Source: Geobacillus genomosp. 3
GTDB taxonomy: Bacteria > Bacillota > Bacilli > Bacillales > Anoxybacillaceae
Reading direction: 5' to 3'
Length of the DNA: 64,000 bases
Assembly (NCBI RefSeq): GCF_000445995.2
Contig: NC_022080.4
Span: forward strand, 1,488,001-1,552,000
Shown here: piece after piece, positions 8,228-17,291 of the stretch
Layout: each line of letters begins with the position of its first letter
Numbering within the stretch: the stretch's first letter is position 1
Translations under genes and position numbers: made by a program
The notes under the pieces: generated by a model
What the model was told of the DNA's origin: nothing
Database searches by the model: none
Seen by the model: only the letters and a program-made list of their open reading frames with translations

Positions 8228-9127
8228 ATGGATGAATGGGTGGAGCGCCTTTTCGGTGAATTGCGGCAAATGCGGACTCAAATGGCGACCAAAGAGGATG
8301 TTGCGCAGTTAAACGGGCGCATCGAGAAGCTGGAACAAGCCATGGAGGCGACGAGAGAAGATGTCGCCCGGACGAACGAGCGCATTGAGAAGCTGGAACA
8401 AACCGTGGCGGCGACAAGAGAGGACGTCGCGGCGCTGGATGGCCGAATCGGGCGCATCGAACGGACGATGGCGACGAAGGAAGACGTCGCCCGGACGAAC
8501 GAGCGCATCGGGCAGCTGGAACAAACCGTGTCGGCGACAAGAGAAGATGTTGCCCGGGCGAACGAGCGCATCGAGAAGCTCGAACAAACCGTGTCGGCGA
8601 CAAGAGAGGACGTCGCGGCGCTGGATGGCCGAATCGGGCACATCGAACGGACGATGGCGACGAAAGAAGACGTCGGCCGGACGAACGAGCGCATTGAGAA
8701 GCTGGAACAAACCGTGTCGGCGACAAGAGAGGACGTCGCGGCGCTGGATGGCCGAATCGGGCGCATCGAACGGACGATGGCGACGAAGGAAGATGTCGCC
8801 CGGACGAACGAGCGCATCGGGCAGCTGGAACAAGCCGTGGCGGCGACAAGAGAGGACGTCGCGGCGCTGGACGGCCGAATCGGGCGCATCGAACGGACGA
8901 TGGCGACAAAGGAAGACGTTGCCGAATTGCCGTTTATTCGCCAAGCTGCCGTGGAAACGTTAGAAACGCTCCGTGAAATTCCGGCAATGAAACAAACCCT
9001 CACAGAAACGCAACAAAAAGTCAATGAAGTCATTGCCGGACAAGCCCGGCAAGAGCTCGTGCTTCAATCCCTCGCCTTGCACTTGCTTGAGCATGAAAGT
9101 GAAATCCGCGCACTTAAAGCGAAGTAA
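8228..9127 (+). CDS. Long coiled-coil repeat protein, function unknown
   Basis: A 299-aa soluble protein made mostly of near-identical 20- or 21-residue units of the type ATREDVAALDGRIGRIERTM alternating with ATKEDVARTNERIGQLEQTV. Hydrophobic residues fall in heptad positions, so a long parallel coiled coil or trimeric stalk is expected. No signal peptide or membrane segment is seen. The C-terminal 60 residues are non-repetitive (ETLREIPAMKQTLTETQQKV and onward). GGGGGTGAAACG precedes the ATG. It resembles DUF1640-like or t-SNARE-like repeat proteins of Geobacillus, but I cannot assign a function. The repeats keep the other frames open and create several long shadow ORFs. Confidence 0.8.
   Translation: MDEWVERLFGELRQMRTQMATKEDVAQLNGRIEKLEQAMEATREDVARTNERIEKLEQTVAATREDVAALDGRIGRIERTMATKEDVARTNERIGQLEQTVSATREDVARANERIEKLEQTVSATREDVAALDGRIGHIERTMATKEDVGRTNERIEKLEQTVSATREDVAALDGRIGRIERTMATKEDVARTNERIGQLEQAVAATREDVAALDGRIGRIERTMATKEDVAELPFIRQAAVETLETLREIPAMKQTLTETQQKVNEVIAGQARQELVLQSLALHLLEHESEIRALKAK
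8347..8925 (+). repeat. Tandem 60/63-bp repeats inside the coiled-coil gene
   Basis: About nine copies of a 60- or 63-bp unit beginning GCGACRARRGARGAYGTYGC are almost identical in DNA, including synonymous positions. This points to recent expansion by unequal exchange or slippage. Copy number may vary between strains. Confidence 0.85.
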
Positions 9128-9175
9128 TCAACAAACATCTCGCTGTACATCCTCGCTTATAACCGCTTTCCTGGA

Positions 9176-9208
9176 AAAAACAGGCCGGCTTTGTCCGCGC
9201 CTGTTTTT
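9176..9208 (+). terminator. Terminator of the coiled-coil gene
   Basis: AAAAACAGGC and GCCTGTTTTT pair around a 13-nt loop, 50 bp after the stop. Confidence 0.75.
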
Positions 9209-9336
9209 GCATGTCACAACCAAAGGATCCATCAGCTGTTCTTGAAAAAATCGGTGTATCCATGCGCTTTCCGCTGCATACTGACCGGCCTGTTGCGCAC
9301 CCTAATAGAAAAAGAGGAACAGACCGAGGTGTTTGT

Positions 9337-10407
9337 ATGCCGGTTCTTTTATCCGTCGGCACAGCGACGATGCCGTATACGGCCGCCCAAGACGAGGTGA
9401 AGCAGCATGTTTCCAGCCTGTTTTCCGGGCGAATGGCGCGCGTCGAGCGGCTTTTGCAAGCGTTTGACAACAGCGGCATCCGCACGCGCGCGTTTGTTCA
9501 GCCGCTGGCCTGGTACAGCGCACCGCACGGGTTTGGCCAAAAAAATAAGGTGTATATGGATTGTGCTGTCCGCTACAGCGCTGAGGCGGTCAACGACTGT
9601 TTGCGCAAGGCTTCGCCCGGCCCTGTTTTGCCTGAAGAGATCGATGCGCTGTTTTGCATTTCCACGACGGGGCTGTCGACGCCGAGCATCGAGGCGCGGC
9701 TGATGAACGTGCTGCCGTTTTCTCCGCATGCCATAAGAGTGCCGATTTGGGGGCTCGGTTGCGCGGGCGGGGCGGCCGGGCTCGCCCGGGCTGCCGACTA
9801 TTGCCGGGCGTTTCCTCATGCCAAGGTGCTAGTGATCGCCGTTGAGTTTTGCAGTTTAACGTTTCAACTCCATGATTTGTCTAAAAGCAATGTGATCGGT
9901 ACATCGCTTTTTTCCGATGGTGTGGCGTGCGTGCTTGTCGCCGGAGACGAAGCCGCCCCAAAAAAAGGGGCGCCGTTTGTCGTCGCCGCCCGCTCGGTGC
10001 TGATGCCCCGCTCGGAAGAGGTGATGGGCTGGGATGTTCGCGATGAAGGGCTGTTTGTCATCTTTTCAAAAGACATTCCGTCGATTGTTCGCTCCTGGCT
10101 GCGCCCGCAAGTAGAGGCATTTTTGCACGATAACGGACTCACGCTTGGCGATCTTCAGTATTTCATCGCCCACCCGGGCGGGAGGAAGGTCATTGAAGCG
10201 TATGAGGAGGCGTTCGGATTCGGTCCGGATCAGACAAAAGCTGCCAGAGACGTGCTCGCCCGCTACGGCAATATGTCATCGGCCACCGTGTACTTTGTCT
10301 TTGATCAGATGACGCGGCAGCCGCTCGCGCCCGGGTACGGCCTGCTTGTTGCCCTTGGCCCGGGCTTTAGCGCGGAGATGGTGCTGCTTCAATGGAGGGA
10401 ATGGTGA
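9337..10407 (+). CDS. bcsA: Type III polyketide synthase (BcsA/BpsA, chalcone-synthase-like)
   Basis: A 356-aa thiolase-fold homodimer. In B. subtilis, BpsA condenses long-chain acyl-CoA with malonyl-CoA to make triketide pyrones. The catalytic triad is visible: Cys in WGLGCAGGAAG near residue 141, His in IAHPGGRKV near 278 and Asn in RYGNMSSATV near 310. The open frame continues upstream to 9211, but the ATG at 9337 has GAGG 7 nt before it and starts the conserved region (MPVLLSVGTATMPY). Its stop overlaps the start of ypbQ. Confidence 0.93.
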   Translation: MPVLLSVGTATMPYTAAQDEVKQHVSSLFSGRMARVERLLQAFDNSGIRTRAFVQPLAWYSAPHGFGQKNKVYMDCAVRYSAEAVNDCLRKASPGPVLPEEIDALFCISTTGLSTPSIEARLMNVLPFSPHAIRVPIWGLGCAGGAAGLARAADYCRAFPHAKVLVIAVEFCSLTFQLHDLSKSNVIGTSLFSDGVACVLVAGDEAAPKKGAPFVVAARSVLMPRSEEVMGWDVRDEGLFVIFSKDIPSIVRSWLRPQVEAFLHDNGLTLGDLQYFIAHPGGRKVIEAYEEAFGFGPDQTKAARDVLARYGNMSSATVYFVFDQMTRQPLAPGYGLLVALGPGFSAEMVLLQWREW

Positions 10408-11030
10408 TGCGGTTTGCGTTTATGTTTTTGGCCGTCGTCTTGATGCGCCTAGTGGAACTTCGCCTTGCAAAACGGAACGAACGGTATGTAAAAGCGCTCG
10501 GAGCACAAGAATTTGGCAGCCGCCATTATCCTTGGATCGTGTTGATGCATGTGTCGTTTCTTGTCTCGCTCGCTCTCGAGGTGTTGCGAAAAGGCGCGCG
10601 TCCATCGCGGAGCTGGCCGCTTTTATTCCCGCTTTTTCTAGCGGTGCAAGGGCTGCGGGTGTGGACGATTTTGTCGCTCGGCCGCTTTTGGAATACGAAA
10701 ATTTTAATTGTGCCCAACCGCCCCGTTGTAAAAAAAGGGCCGTATCGATGGATCCGCCACCCGAATTACGCTGTTGTCGCGTTGGAGATTGCGCTGTTGC
10801 CGCTGTTGTTTGACGCGCATATGACCGCCCTTTTGTTTTCGTTCCTAAATGCTCTCATATTGTTCATCCGCATCTCGACAGAAGAGAAGGCGTTGACTGC
10901 CCTCACCGATTACCGTGAGGCGTTTCGGCTGCGGTCACGCTTCGTGCCGCCGCTGCGGGGAAAACGGACGCGCATTTTCGGCGATGTGCAAGCAACGCAA
11001 AGGCAGCCGGCAGGCGGAAGCCGACTGTGA
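10407..11030 (+). CDS. ypbQ: Isoprenylcysteine methyltransferase-like membrane methyltransferase (YpbQ/BpsB)
   Basis: A 207-aa integral membrane protein of the ICMT family with four or five helices. The conserved block GPYRWIRHPNYAVVALE near residues 110-125 is the SAM-binding RHPNY motif. In B. subtilis, BpsB O-methylates the alkylpyrones made by BpsA, which matches the overlap here: the bcsA stop TGA shares its last base with the ATG at 10407 (TGATG), 8 nt after GGAGG. Alternative in-frame starts at 10392 and 10401 do not fit the ribosome site. The pair probably makes a membrane-associated lipid. Confidence 0.88.
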   Translation: MRFAFMFLAVVLMRLVELRLAKRNERYVKALGAQEFGSRHYPWIVLMHVSFLVSLALEVLRKGARPSRSWPLLFPLFLAVQGLRVWTILSLGRFWNTKILIVPNRPVVKKGPYRWIRHPNYAVVALEIALLPLLFDAHMTALLFSFLNALILFIRISTEEKALTALTDYREAFRLRSRFVPPLRGKRTRIFGDVQATQRQPAGGSRL

Positions 11031-11083
11031 AACGGTTCTTTGGCGCCAATGGCGCGCCAACCGCAGGCCGGAGAAAAACATCC

Positions 11084-11115
11084 ATCCCGCCGAACGAACC
11101 GGCGGGATTTTTTCG
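11084..11115 (+). terminator. Terminator of the bcsA-ypbQ operon
   Basis: TCCCGCCG / CGGCGGGA with a 7-nt loop is followed by six T. Confidence 0.85.
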
Positions 11116-11192
11116 TTTTTCTATTGGGAAATGGGACGAAATACAGTAAAATGAATGTAAATGACATTGACGGAAACAAAGGGGTTTTGGTC

Positions 11193-14100
11193 ATGGGGAA
11201 TATTGCGATTGAGCGGCCGCCGTTGCGGCCGTGGCTGGCGAAAATGATCGGGATGTATGAGCAGCTTCAGGCGGTGGGTGATAAGGAAAATGCCGACAAA
11301 GTGAAGCAGCTTATGGAGAAAACGGCAGCCGGCGAGCTTATTGTGGCGTTTTGCGGCCATTTCTCCGCCGGCAAATCGAGTTTGATCAACACGCTGCTCG
11401 GTGAGCCGCTGTTGCCGTCGAGCCCGATTCCGACGAGCGCCAATCTTGTGAAAGTGAAAGCCGGTTCGGACTACGTGCGCGTCTTTTATCATGATGATCC
11501 GCCGGTTGAATATGAGCCGCCGTACGATCCGGAGTTAATCCGCGCTCAATGCCGCGACGGGGAGACGATTGAATGGATCGAGATCAGCCGCGAAACGACC
11601 GCCATCCCGCCGGGAGTCGCCATCTTGGACACGCCGGGCATTGACTCGACTGATGACGCTCACCGGCTGGCGACCGAGTCGGCGCTTCATCTAGCCGACG
11701 TCGTCTTTTATGTCATGGATTATAACCATGTACAAGCGGAGTTAAACTTTCAATTTACGAAACAATTAACAGACGAAGGAAAAACAGTATATTTAATCAT
11801 CAACCAAATCGACAAACATCGTGACGACGAGTTGCCGTTTGCCGCGTTTCGCTCTTCGGCGACCGAGGCGTTCCGGCGCTGGGGGGTCGAGGCAGCCCGC
11901 CTGTTTTTTCTCTCATTAAAAGCGCCGGCCCATCCGCATAATGAATGGCATGAGTTATCAGCCTGTTTGCGCCGCTTGTTTGCCGACAAGGACGAATGGC
12001 TTGTCCGTGGCGCCGAAACTGGTTTAAAACGGATTGCCGCCCGCCATCTCGAACAACTTTGCGCCCAGCATGCGCCGCTTGAACAAGAGATGCAGGGGCG
12101 GGTTCAGGAACTCGGCGGCGTCCATGATCAAGCGGCGGCCGCAGAGGAGCTCGAACGGTTAGAGGCGGAGCTTGCCGGATGGCAAACAGCGCCGGCGCGG
12201 GCGGAGGAGACGTTTCGCGCTGAACTTGAGCGCGTGCTGCAAAACGCCTATTTGATGCCGTTTGAAACAAGAGCGCGTGCCGAAGCATACTTGCAGGCGA
12301 GGCGGCCTGATTTTAAAGTGGGATGGTGGTTTGCGAAGGCGAAAACCGAAGAGGAGCGCCAGCGGCGGTTGGACGCGTTTTATGAAAGCGTTAAGGCACA
12401 AGCGGAGACGCAAATTGAATGGCACGTCCGCCAGTTGCTTCTTAAATTTGGAAACGAGTGGAACGCCGATCGCGCCTGGCTTGGCCAATGCCAACAATGG
12501 ACGGTGGAATGGGAACAGTCATTGCTTGCCGGCCTTGTCAAGCAAGGCGCGGATACAAGCGGCGCGGCGCTACTACACTATACGGATGAGGTCGCCGCAG
12601 CGCTAAAAAAACGTTACCGTGACTCGGCACTCGCCTTGTTTGCCGGGCTCGCGGAACAAGTCGCCAAACAGGCGGCCGCCCAAACGGAGGTATTGAGCGA
12701 TGCGCTTTCGGAGGCGCGCGAAAAAGAGGAGCTCCTCGGCCGCCTCGCCGGCCTCAAAGCCGAGCGGGAAGAGCGCCGGCGAGCGTTTGAGAAGCTGATC
12801 ACCGCCCCGGGCGATGCCGCGGCGCTTGACGACAACCGCCTTGCCGTGCTGACGGCGCCGCCTGATTTTCGGAAAGCCCGCCATGTGGAAGCAACGAAAC
12901 AACAACCCGTAGTTGAACCGGCGGTTGACCGTTTCGCCGCCAAAGAACAAGCGCTCGGTCAGAAAGGGGCGGCTGGCGGCGAGGTGGAGGCCGAAGGAGC
13001 GGGAGAATCCCGTGCGCCTTCAGCCGGCGGAAAGCGGCGGAGTGAGCGGGCGGCCGACCGGCTTGATGAAGCGGCGGCTTGCCTTGAACAGGCGGACCTG
13101 CTGCGCCGCTTTGCTGCCCCGTTGCGCGACAAGGCGCGCCGGCTTCGTGAGCGGGCGTTTACGGTTGCCTTGTTTGGTGCTTTCAGCGCCGGCAAGTCAT
13201 CGCTTGCCAATGCGCTGCTTGGCGCACCGCTGTTGCCGTCCTCGCCGAACCCGACGACGGCCGCCATCAGCAAAATCGCGCCGCCCGACAAAGGGCATCC
13301 GCACGGTACGGCGGTCGTGAAAGTAAAAAGCGAATCGCAAATTTGGGCCGATATGCAGGCGTCGCTCAGCCAGTTCGGCTATGAGGCGAATACATGGGAG
13401 GAAACGCTTCGCCTCTGCGCCCGAATTGCCGAATCTGGGGCCGAACACCCGGCGCAAAAACCGCACATCGCTTTTTTGGCGGCCGCCGCATCCGGCTACG
13501 AGCGGATGTGCAGTCGATTTGGGGCAACGCTGTCAGTCGGTTTCGAGGAGCTTGAAGGATATGTGGCTGACGAGACGGTGTCGTGTTTCTTGGATGAGGT
13601 CGTGTTGTATGCGGACTGCCCGCTCACCCGTCAAGGGGTGACGCTTGTCGATACGCCGGGGGTCGATTCGCTAAACGCCCGCCATACCGGAGTCGCGTTC
13701 CATTATATGAAGCATGCCGACGCGCTGCTGTTTGTGACGTATTACAACCATGCGTTTTCGAAGGCGGACCGCGAGTTTTTGCTTCAGCTCGGGCGCGTCA
13801 AAGATGCGTTCGCGCTTGACAAAATGTTTTTCATCATCAACGCGGCCGATTTAGCCCAATCGAAGGAAGAACTTGATGCGGTCGTCACCTACATGAATGG
13901 CGAGCTCGCCCGTTTCGGCATTCGCTTTCCGCGCCTTTATGCGCTCTCAAGTCGCATGGCGCTGGCGGAAAAAACGGGGGCGGACCCCGGACCGTGCGGC
14001 ATCTTGACAGACTCTGGCCTGCCTGCCTTTGAAGCGGATTTCTTCCGTTTCTTGACAGAAGAGCTGGCCGAGGTGGCCGTCGAGAGCGCCTATGCCGAGC

Positions 14101-14948
14101 TTGAACGCGCGCGGCAGACGGCGGCGGAATACGCGCGCGCCGCCGGACAAAGTGAGGCGGAAAAAGCGGCGAAGCGGCAGGCGCTCGAAGCAGCCAAGGC
14201 AAAAATGCGCACTGTGCTCGCCGATGCCGGCGACGTCTACGGCCGGCAAGCGCTCATCCAAGAAATCGACGAACTGCTCTACTACGTGAAACAGCGTGTC
14301 TTTTTCCGCTTGAATGATACGTTTAAGGAGGCGTTCAATCCGGCCGTGCTCCGCGATGACCAAGGTCCGGCGCGCCGGGCGCTTGAGCGTTGCCTTGACG
14401 AGCTGCTTGCGTCAGTCGGCTTTGACTTGGCGCAAGAGCTGCGGGCGACGAGCTTACGTGTTGAGGCATTTTTGCATAAACGGCTCGCCGGACAGTTCAC
14501 GAGCCTTTGCGGCGAGCTGCGCCGTTTTGATGAAGCGCTCGTGCTCACGCCGCCGGAGGCGTTCGCTTTTGCGGCGCCGGAGTTCGCCAACGCCCTTAAC
14601 GATGTCGATCGGGCGCGGTTTGCTAAGGCGCTTTCGCTCTACAAAAACGCGAAATCGTTTTTTGAGCGCGATGAGAAGCGGCGGATGAAAGAAGAAATTG
14701 AAGCAGCGCTCGTTGAGCCGGTTGATCGTTATTTGGCCGAGCAAAAAGAGCGGCTTATCTCCGCATATGCCAAGCAATACGAGACTGCCGTCGCCGCGCT
14801 TGCGGACGCGCTCGCCGACCAAGTCGACGGCTATATGGACGGTTTAATGGCGGCGCTCGCTGAAACGGCGGACTCCACAGCGCTCAGTCGGATCGAAGCG
14901 ACGCTTCACAGCCTTCTTTCTAGAGAGGATCGGGAGGCGCGCTCATGA
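11193..14948 (+). CDS. dynA: Tandem-fused bacterial dynamin (DynA/YpbR)
   Basis: A 1251-aa protein made of two dynamin-like modules in one chain. It is a large membrane-fusing GTPase that, in B. subtilis, tethers and repairs membranes at septa and under phage or pore stress. Module 1 has a P-loop (HFSAGKSS) near residue 57, LDTPGID as G3 and NQID as G4. Module 2 repeats this with FGAFSAGKSS near 665, VDTPGVD and NAAD. Long helical stretches rich in Ala, Glu and Arg follow each GTPase. The ATG at 11193 is 8 nt after AAAGGGG; the frame is open further upstream but lacks a ribosome site. The last 4 bp overlap the next gene. Confidence 0.93.
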   Translation: MGNIAIERPPLRPWLAKMIGMYEQLQAVGDKENADKVKQLMEKTAAGELIVAFCGHFSAGKSSLINTLLGEPLLPSSPIPTSANLVKVKAGSDYVRVFYHDDPPVEYEPPYDPELIRAQCRDGETIEWIEISRETTAIPPGVAILDTPGIDSTDDAHRLATESALHLADVVFYVMDYNHVQAELNFQFTKQLTDEGKTVYLIINQIDKHRDDELPFAAFRSSATEAFRRWGVEAARLFFLSLKAPAHPHNEWHELSACLRRLFADKDEWLVRGAETGLKRIAARHLEQLCAQHAPLEQEMQGRVQELGGVHDQAAAAEELERLEAELAGWQTAPARAEETFRAELERVLQNAYLMPFETRARAEAYLQARRPDFKVGWWFAKAKTEEERQRRLDAFYESVKAQAETQIEWHVRQLLLKFGNEWNADRAWLGQCQQWTVEWEQSLLAGLVKQGADTSGAALLHYTDEVAAALKKRYRDSALALFAGLAEQVAKQAAAQTEVLSDALSEAREKEELLGRLAGLKAEREERRRAFEKLITAPGDAAALDDNRLAVLTAPPDFRKARHVEATKQQPVVEPAVDRFAAKEQALGQKGAAGGEVEAEGAGESRAPSAGGKRRSERAADRLDEAAACLEQADLLRRFAAPLRDKARRLRERAFTVALFGAFSAGKSSLANALLGAPLLPSSPNPTTAAISKIAPPDKGHPHGTAVVKVKSESQIWADMQASLSQFGYEANTWEETLRLCARIAESGAEHPAQKPHIAFLAAAASGYERMCSRFGATLSVGFEELEGYVADETVSCFLDEVVLYADCPLTRQGVTLVDTPGVDSLNARHTGVAFHYMKHADALLFVTYYNHAFSKADREFLLQLGRVKDAFALDKMFFIINAADLAQSKEELDAVVTYMNGELARFGIRFPRLYALSSRMALAEKTGADPGPCGILTDSGLPAFEADFFRFLTEELAEVAVESAYAELERARQTAAEYARAAGQSEAEKAAKRQALEAAKAKMRTVLADAGDVYGRQALIQEIDELLYYVKQRVFFRLNDTFKEAFNPAVLRDDQGPARRALERCLDELLASVGFDLAQELRATSLRVEAFLHKRLAGQFTSLCGELRRFDEALVLTPPEAFAFAAPEFANALNDVDRARFAKALSLYKNAKSFFERDEKRRMKEEIEAALVEPVDRYLAEQKERLISAYAKQYETAVAALADALADQVDGYMDGLMAALAETADSTALSRIEATLHSLLSREDREARS

Positions 14949-15133
14949 ACCGGTTTCACGCTTGTGCGACATGCATCCACTACGGCATTGAAAAACGAGC
15001 CAACGGGCTGTACACGTATTGCCGCCGGCTCGGCTATGCGACGAAACCGCACTACCGGTTCAACTGTTGGACACCAAAACTAAACGTCCAACGTTTAATG
15101 GAAAAAGAAACAAGAAAGGACGAGAACCATTGA
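14945..15133 (+). CDS. Small cysteine-containing protein downstream of dynA
   Basis: A 62-aa protein with CATCIHYG near the N terminus and two more Cys (YCRR, NCW), a spacing that could bind zinc. It is basic and has no membrane segment. The ATG overlaps the dynA stop (ATGA), and its own stop overlaps the next start, so all three genes are probably translated together. I recognise it as a conserved Bacillaceae small protein but know no function. Confidence 0.75.
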   Translation: MNRFHACATCIHYGIEKRANGLYTYCRRLGYATKPHYRFNCWTPKLNVQRLMEKETRKDENH

Positions 15134-15402
15134 GTGAAGTGCATCAAGCGATTACCGCCCACGTACAAAAACAGCATGCCATCTTGAAAAAGTTTGCCAT
15201 GCTTGACGCTGAGCGTGAGCGGCATATCGAAGAAGCGGTCGAGCGGTGTCGCTGCGGCGAGCCGTTTACGGTCGATGCGATCAACGAAGTGACGAAACAA
15301 ATGAATGAGCTGGCCAAAGGCGGACTCGTACCGGCGCGCCGGTACGTGACACCGGAAATGGTGCGCGAATATGTAAGCCGGCTTGAGAAAAAGCGACCGT
15401 AG
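15130..15402 (+). CDS. ypbS: DUF2533 family protein (YpbS)
   Basis: A 90-aa hydrophilic, helical protein. The TTG start at 15130 overlaps the TGA of the preceding gene (TTGA) and has AAAGGA about 9 nt upstream. A longer open frame begins at 15019 but runs through the preceding gene. The sequence (MSEVHQAITAHVQKQHAILK) and the position after dynA match YpbS of B. subtilis, whose function is unknown. Confidence 0.75.
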   Translation: MSEVHQAITAHVQKQHAILKKFAMLDAERERHIEEAVERCRCGEPFTVDAINEVTKQMNELAKGGLVPARRYVTPEMVREYVSRLEKKRP

Positions 15403-15524
15403 CGGCGGGGCACATATAAGGCGGCCATCAGGCTGCGGCACATAGGAGTGGCGGCTGTCCGGTACGTCTAAATTTCTTGAGGCTGGTTGATTGACAGGCA
15501 AAATCAACAAGGGGGGAGAAGAAC

Positions 15525-16373
15525 ATGGCGTCTCTCGTTTCGCACGAGTGGCTGCTTGCGCATTTGTCCGACGAAACCATCCGCATTCTTGATTGCCGGT
15601 TTTGGCTTGGCGACCCGGCTAAAGGCGCATCCGTTTACCGGGACGATCATATTCCCGGCGCGATGTATGTGGATTTGGAACGCGATTTGTCCGGAACGGT
15701 GGGGGAACACGGCGGCCGCCACCCGCTGCCATCGACCGCCCAAGCGGCAGAAGTGTTCAGCCGCGCCGGCATTGACGAAACGGTGACGGTCGTGGCCTAC
15801 GATGATCAAGATGGGGCCATGGCGGCGCGCTGTTGGTGGCTGCTTCGCTATTTCGGCCATGCGCGCGCGTACGTGTTGGATGGCAATTACAGTGAGTGGA
15901 GGAGAAAAGGGCATCCGGTGACAAGCGACGTTCCTTCTGTAGCGCCCCGGCCGTTTCAACCGCGGCCCGACCGGTCATGGTTGGCGACGATTGACGATGT
16001 GCGTGCCGCTGTCCGCGACCGTTCGGCCGTGCTCATTGATTCACGTGAGTGGAAGCGGTATGCCGGTTTGGAAGAGCCGATCGACCGCCGGCCCGGCCGC
16101 ATCCCGGGGGCGTTGCACCGGTTTTGGAAAGACGGGGTGACCGATGGTGGCTACTGGAAAAGCGCAGCCGAGCAGGCCGACCGGTTTGCCGGCCTTGACC
16201 GCGAAACTCCCATTATCGTCTATTGCGGCTCTGGTGTCACTGCCTGTCCGAACGTGCTCGCATTAAAAGAAGCTGGCTACCGCAATGTCCGGTTGTATGT
16301 GGGCAGTTTCAGCGACTGGATTTCCTATCGGGAGCACCCGGTTGAAACGGACGAACCGTCCTCTTTTGCATAA
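15525..16373 (+). CDS. Thiosulfate/3-mercaptopyruvate sulfurtransferase (two rhodanese domains)
   Basis: A 282-aa enzyme with an inactive N-terminal rhodanese domain and a catalytic C-terminal one. The active loop is CGSGVTA (Cys near residue 236), which is the form typical of 3-mercaptopyruvate sulfurtransferases such as SseA; thiosulfate rhodaneses usually have CRxGxT/R. It transfers sulfane sulfur to cyanide or thiols in the cytosol. The ATG follows AAGGGGGGAG. The 120-bp leader carries a 7-bp inverted repeat (GTTGATT / AATCAAC, 15486-15508) of unknown meaning. Confidence 0.88.
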   Translation: MASLVSHEWLLAHLSDETIRILDCRFWLGDPAKGASVYRDDHIPGAMYVDLERDLSGTVGEHGGRHPLPSTAQAAEVFSRAGIDETVTVVAYDDQDGAMAARCWWLLRYFGHARAYVLDGNYSEWRRKGHPVTSDVPSVAPRPFQPRPDRSWLATIDDVRAAVRDRSAVLIDSREWKRYAGLEEPIDRRPGRIPGALHRFWKDGVTDGGYWKSAAEQADRFAGLDRETPIIVYCGSGVTACPNVLALKEAGYRNVRLYVGSFSDWISYREHPVETDEPSSFA

Positions 16374-16412
16374 ATGTTTTCCGGCAAGCGTACGGCTTGG
16401 AACGCCGTCCTA

Positions 16413-16442
16413 TGCATAGTTTTTCGTCGGCGGGCGATACTA
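16413..16442 (+). promoter_or_regulatory. Sigma-G-like forespore promoter
   Basis: TGCATA (16413-16418) and GATACTA (16436-16442) are 17 bp apart, close to the sigma-G pattern (GMATR, 17-18 bp, CATNHTA). The same TGCATA and 17-bp spacing precedes sspN. A 9-bp inverted repeat (TTTCGTCGG / CCGACGAAA, 16422-16459) brackets the -10 region. Confidence 0.5.
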
Positions 16443-16476
16443 TTTTTGAACCGACGAAACAAGAGGAGGAGAGCGC

Positions 16477-16626
16477 ATGGGCCGGACAAAGCTCGGCAAT
16501 GCCAATGCCCAACGGAATAACAATGCGAAGAAGAAAAACGGTTTGAACGAATGGACGAGCGAATTCGCTTCCTACGCTGAAGTGGAAGCGGAAAAAATGA
16601 AAAATGACCATAAAAACATCCGTTAA
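16477..16626 (+). CDS. Small Asn/Lys-rich protein, probable spore protein
   Basis: A 49-aa, very hydrophilic protein (MGRTKLGNANAQRNNNAKKK, then a C-terminal helix-like part ending KNDHKNIR) with GAGGAGGAG before the ATG. It contains SEFAS, a string reminiscent of the EFAS repeats in gamma-type small acid-soluble spore proteins. The upstream sigma-G-like promoter and the sspN-tlp neighbourhood fit forespore expression. No exact family is recognised. Confidence 0.65.
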   Translation: MGRTKLGNANAQRNNNAKKKNGLNEWTSEFASYAEVEAEKMKNDHKNIR

Positions 16627-16628
16627 CG

Positions 16629-16652
16629 ACGAGGGCGCGCCCCTCGTTTTTT
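16629..16652 (+). terminator. Terminator of the small spore-type gene
   Basis: ACGAGGG / CCCTCGT with a 5-nt loop is followed by six T, immediately after the stop. Confidence 0.8.
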
Positions 16653-16668
16653 GTTGCCGGCATTCGCG

Positions 16669-16697
16669 TTGGCAAAGACAAACGTATGTGCTATAAT
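16669..16697 (+). promoter_or_regulatory. Sigma-A promoter of yneN
   Basis: TTGGCA (16669-16674) and TATAAT (16692-16697) are separated by exactly 17 bp. Confidence 0.75.
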
Positions 16698-16763
16698 CAT
16701 GGACAGAACGGCAAAGGGCGCTTGGGCGTGAAGCGGGGCGTCGGCCGGCAGGGAGGGAAAAGG

Positions 16764-17291
16764 GTGCGAAAATGGTTGGTCATCCTGTTGTTTTTGGCCG
16801 TTGCTGGATACGGCCTTTGGAGTGCGATGGCTGCAGGGGACGAAGAGGAAGCAGGCAAAATGGAAACCGGCCCGGACGTCGGCCAGGTGGCCCCTGATTT
16901 GACGCTGCCGACACTTGGCGGCGAGCCGGTCAAGCTGTCTGATTTGCGCGGTCAGGCGGTCGTCCTCAACTTTTGGACGTCATGGTGTCCGCCGTGCAAA
17001 AAGGAAATGCCGGAGCTTGAGGCGTTTTACAAGCAGCATGGCTGTGAAGTCGTGTTGCTCGCCGTCCATTTGACCACACAAGATACGCTCGATGCGGCGG
17101 AGCGGTTTGTGAAAGGCCAAAAGCTGACCTTGCCCGTCGCCTTGGATGTGCGCGGCGAGGCGCTTCATCGATACCGCATTCAGACGATTCCGACGACATA
17201 TATCATTGACCCGAACGGCGTCATCCGGCAAAAAATCATCGGTCCGGTGACCGCGGCCCGACTTGAGAAGGAAACAGCGCTTTTTCGCTAA
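16764..17291 (+). CDS. yneN: Membrane-anchored thioredoxin-like protein (YneN; ResA/StoA/TlpA type)
   Basis: A 175-aa protein with an N-terminal signal-anchor (RKWLVILLFLAVAGYGLWS) and an extracytoplasmic thioredoxin fold. The redox motif is WCPPC near residue 78, and the cis-Pro region TIPTTYIID follows. Relatives reduce disulfides in apocytochrome c or spore-cortex PBPs. The GTG at 16764 follows GGGAGGG by about 7 nt and gives a proper signal-anchor; the ATG at 16686 would add an unlikely basic tail. In B. subtilis the homologue also lies just before sspN-tlp. A haem-maturation or sporulation role cannot be separated from sequence. Confidence 0.85.
   Translation: MRKWLVILLFLAVAGYGLWSAMAAGDEEEAGKMETGPDVGQVAPDLTLPTLGGEPVKLSDLRGQAVVLNFWTSWCPPCKKEMPELEAFYKQHGCEVVLLAVHLTTQDTLDAAERFVKGQKLTLPVALDVRGEALHRYRIQTIPTTYIIDPNGVIRQKIIGPVTAARLEKETALFR

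Noticed and set aside
7533..8909. Long minus-strand ORF (458 codons) and other long frames across the coiled-coil gene
   Set aside because: They arise because the GC-rich repeats keep several frames open. Only the last 53 codons (7694-7533) are a real gene; the rest is low-complexity Arg/Pro/Ser sequence.
15486..15508. Inverted repeat GTTGATT / AATCAAC before the sulfurtransferase
   Set aside because: Only 7 bp, AT-rich and without a nearby promoter or regulator; too weak to call an operator.
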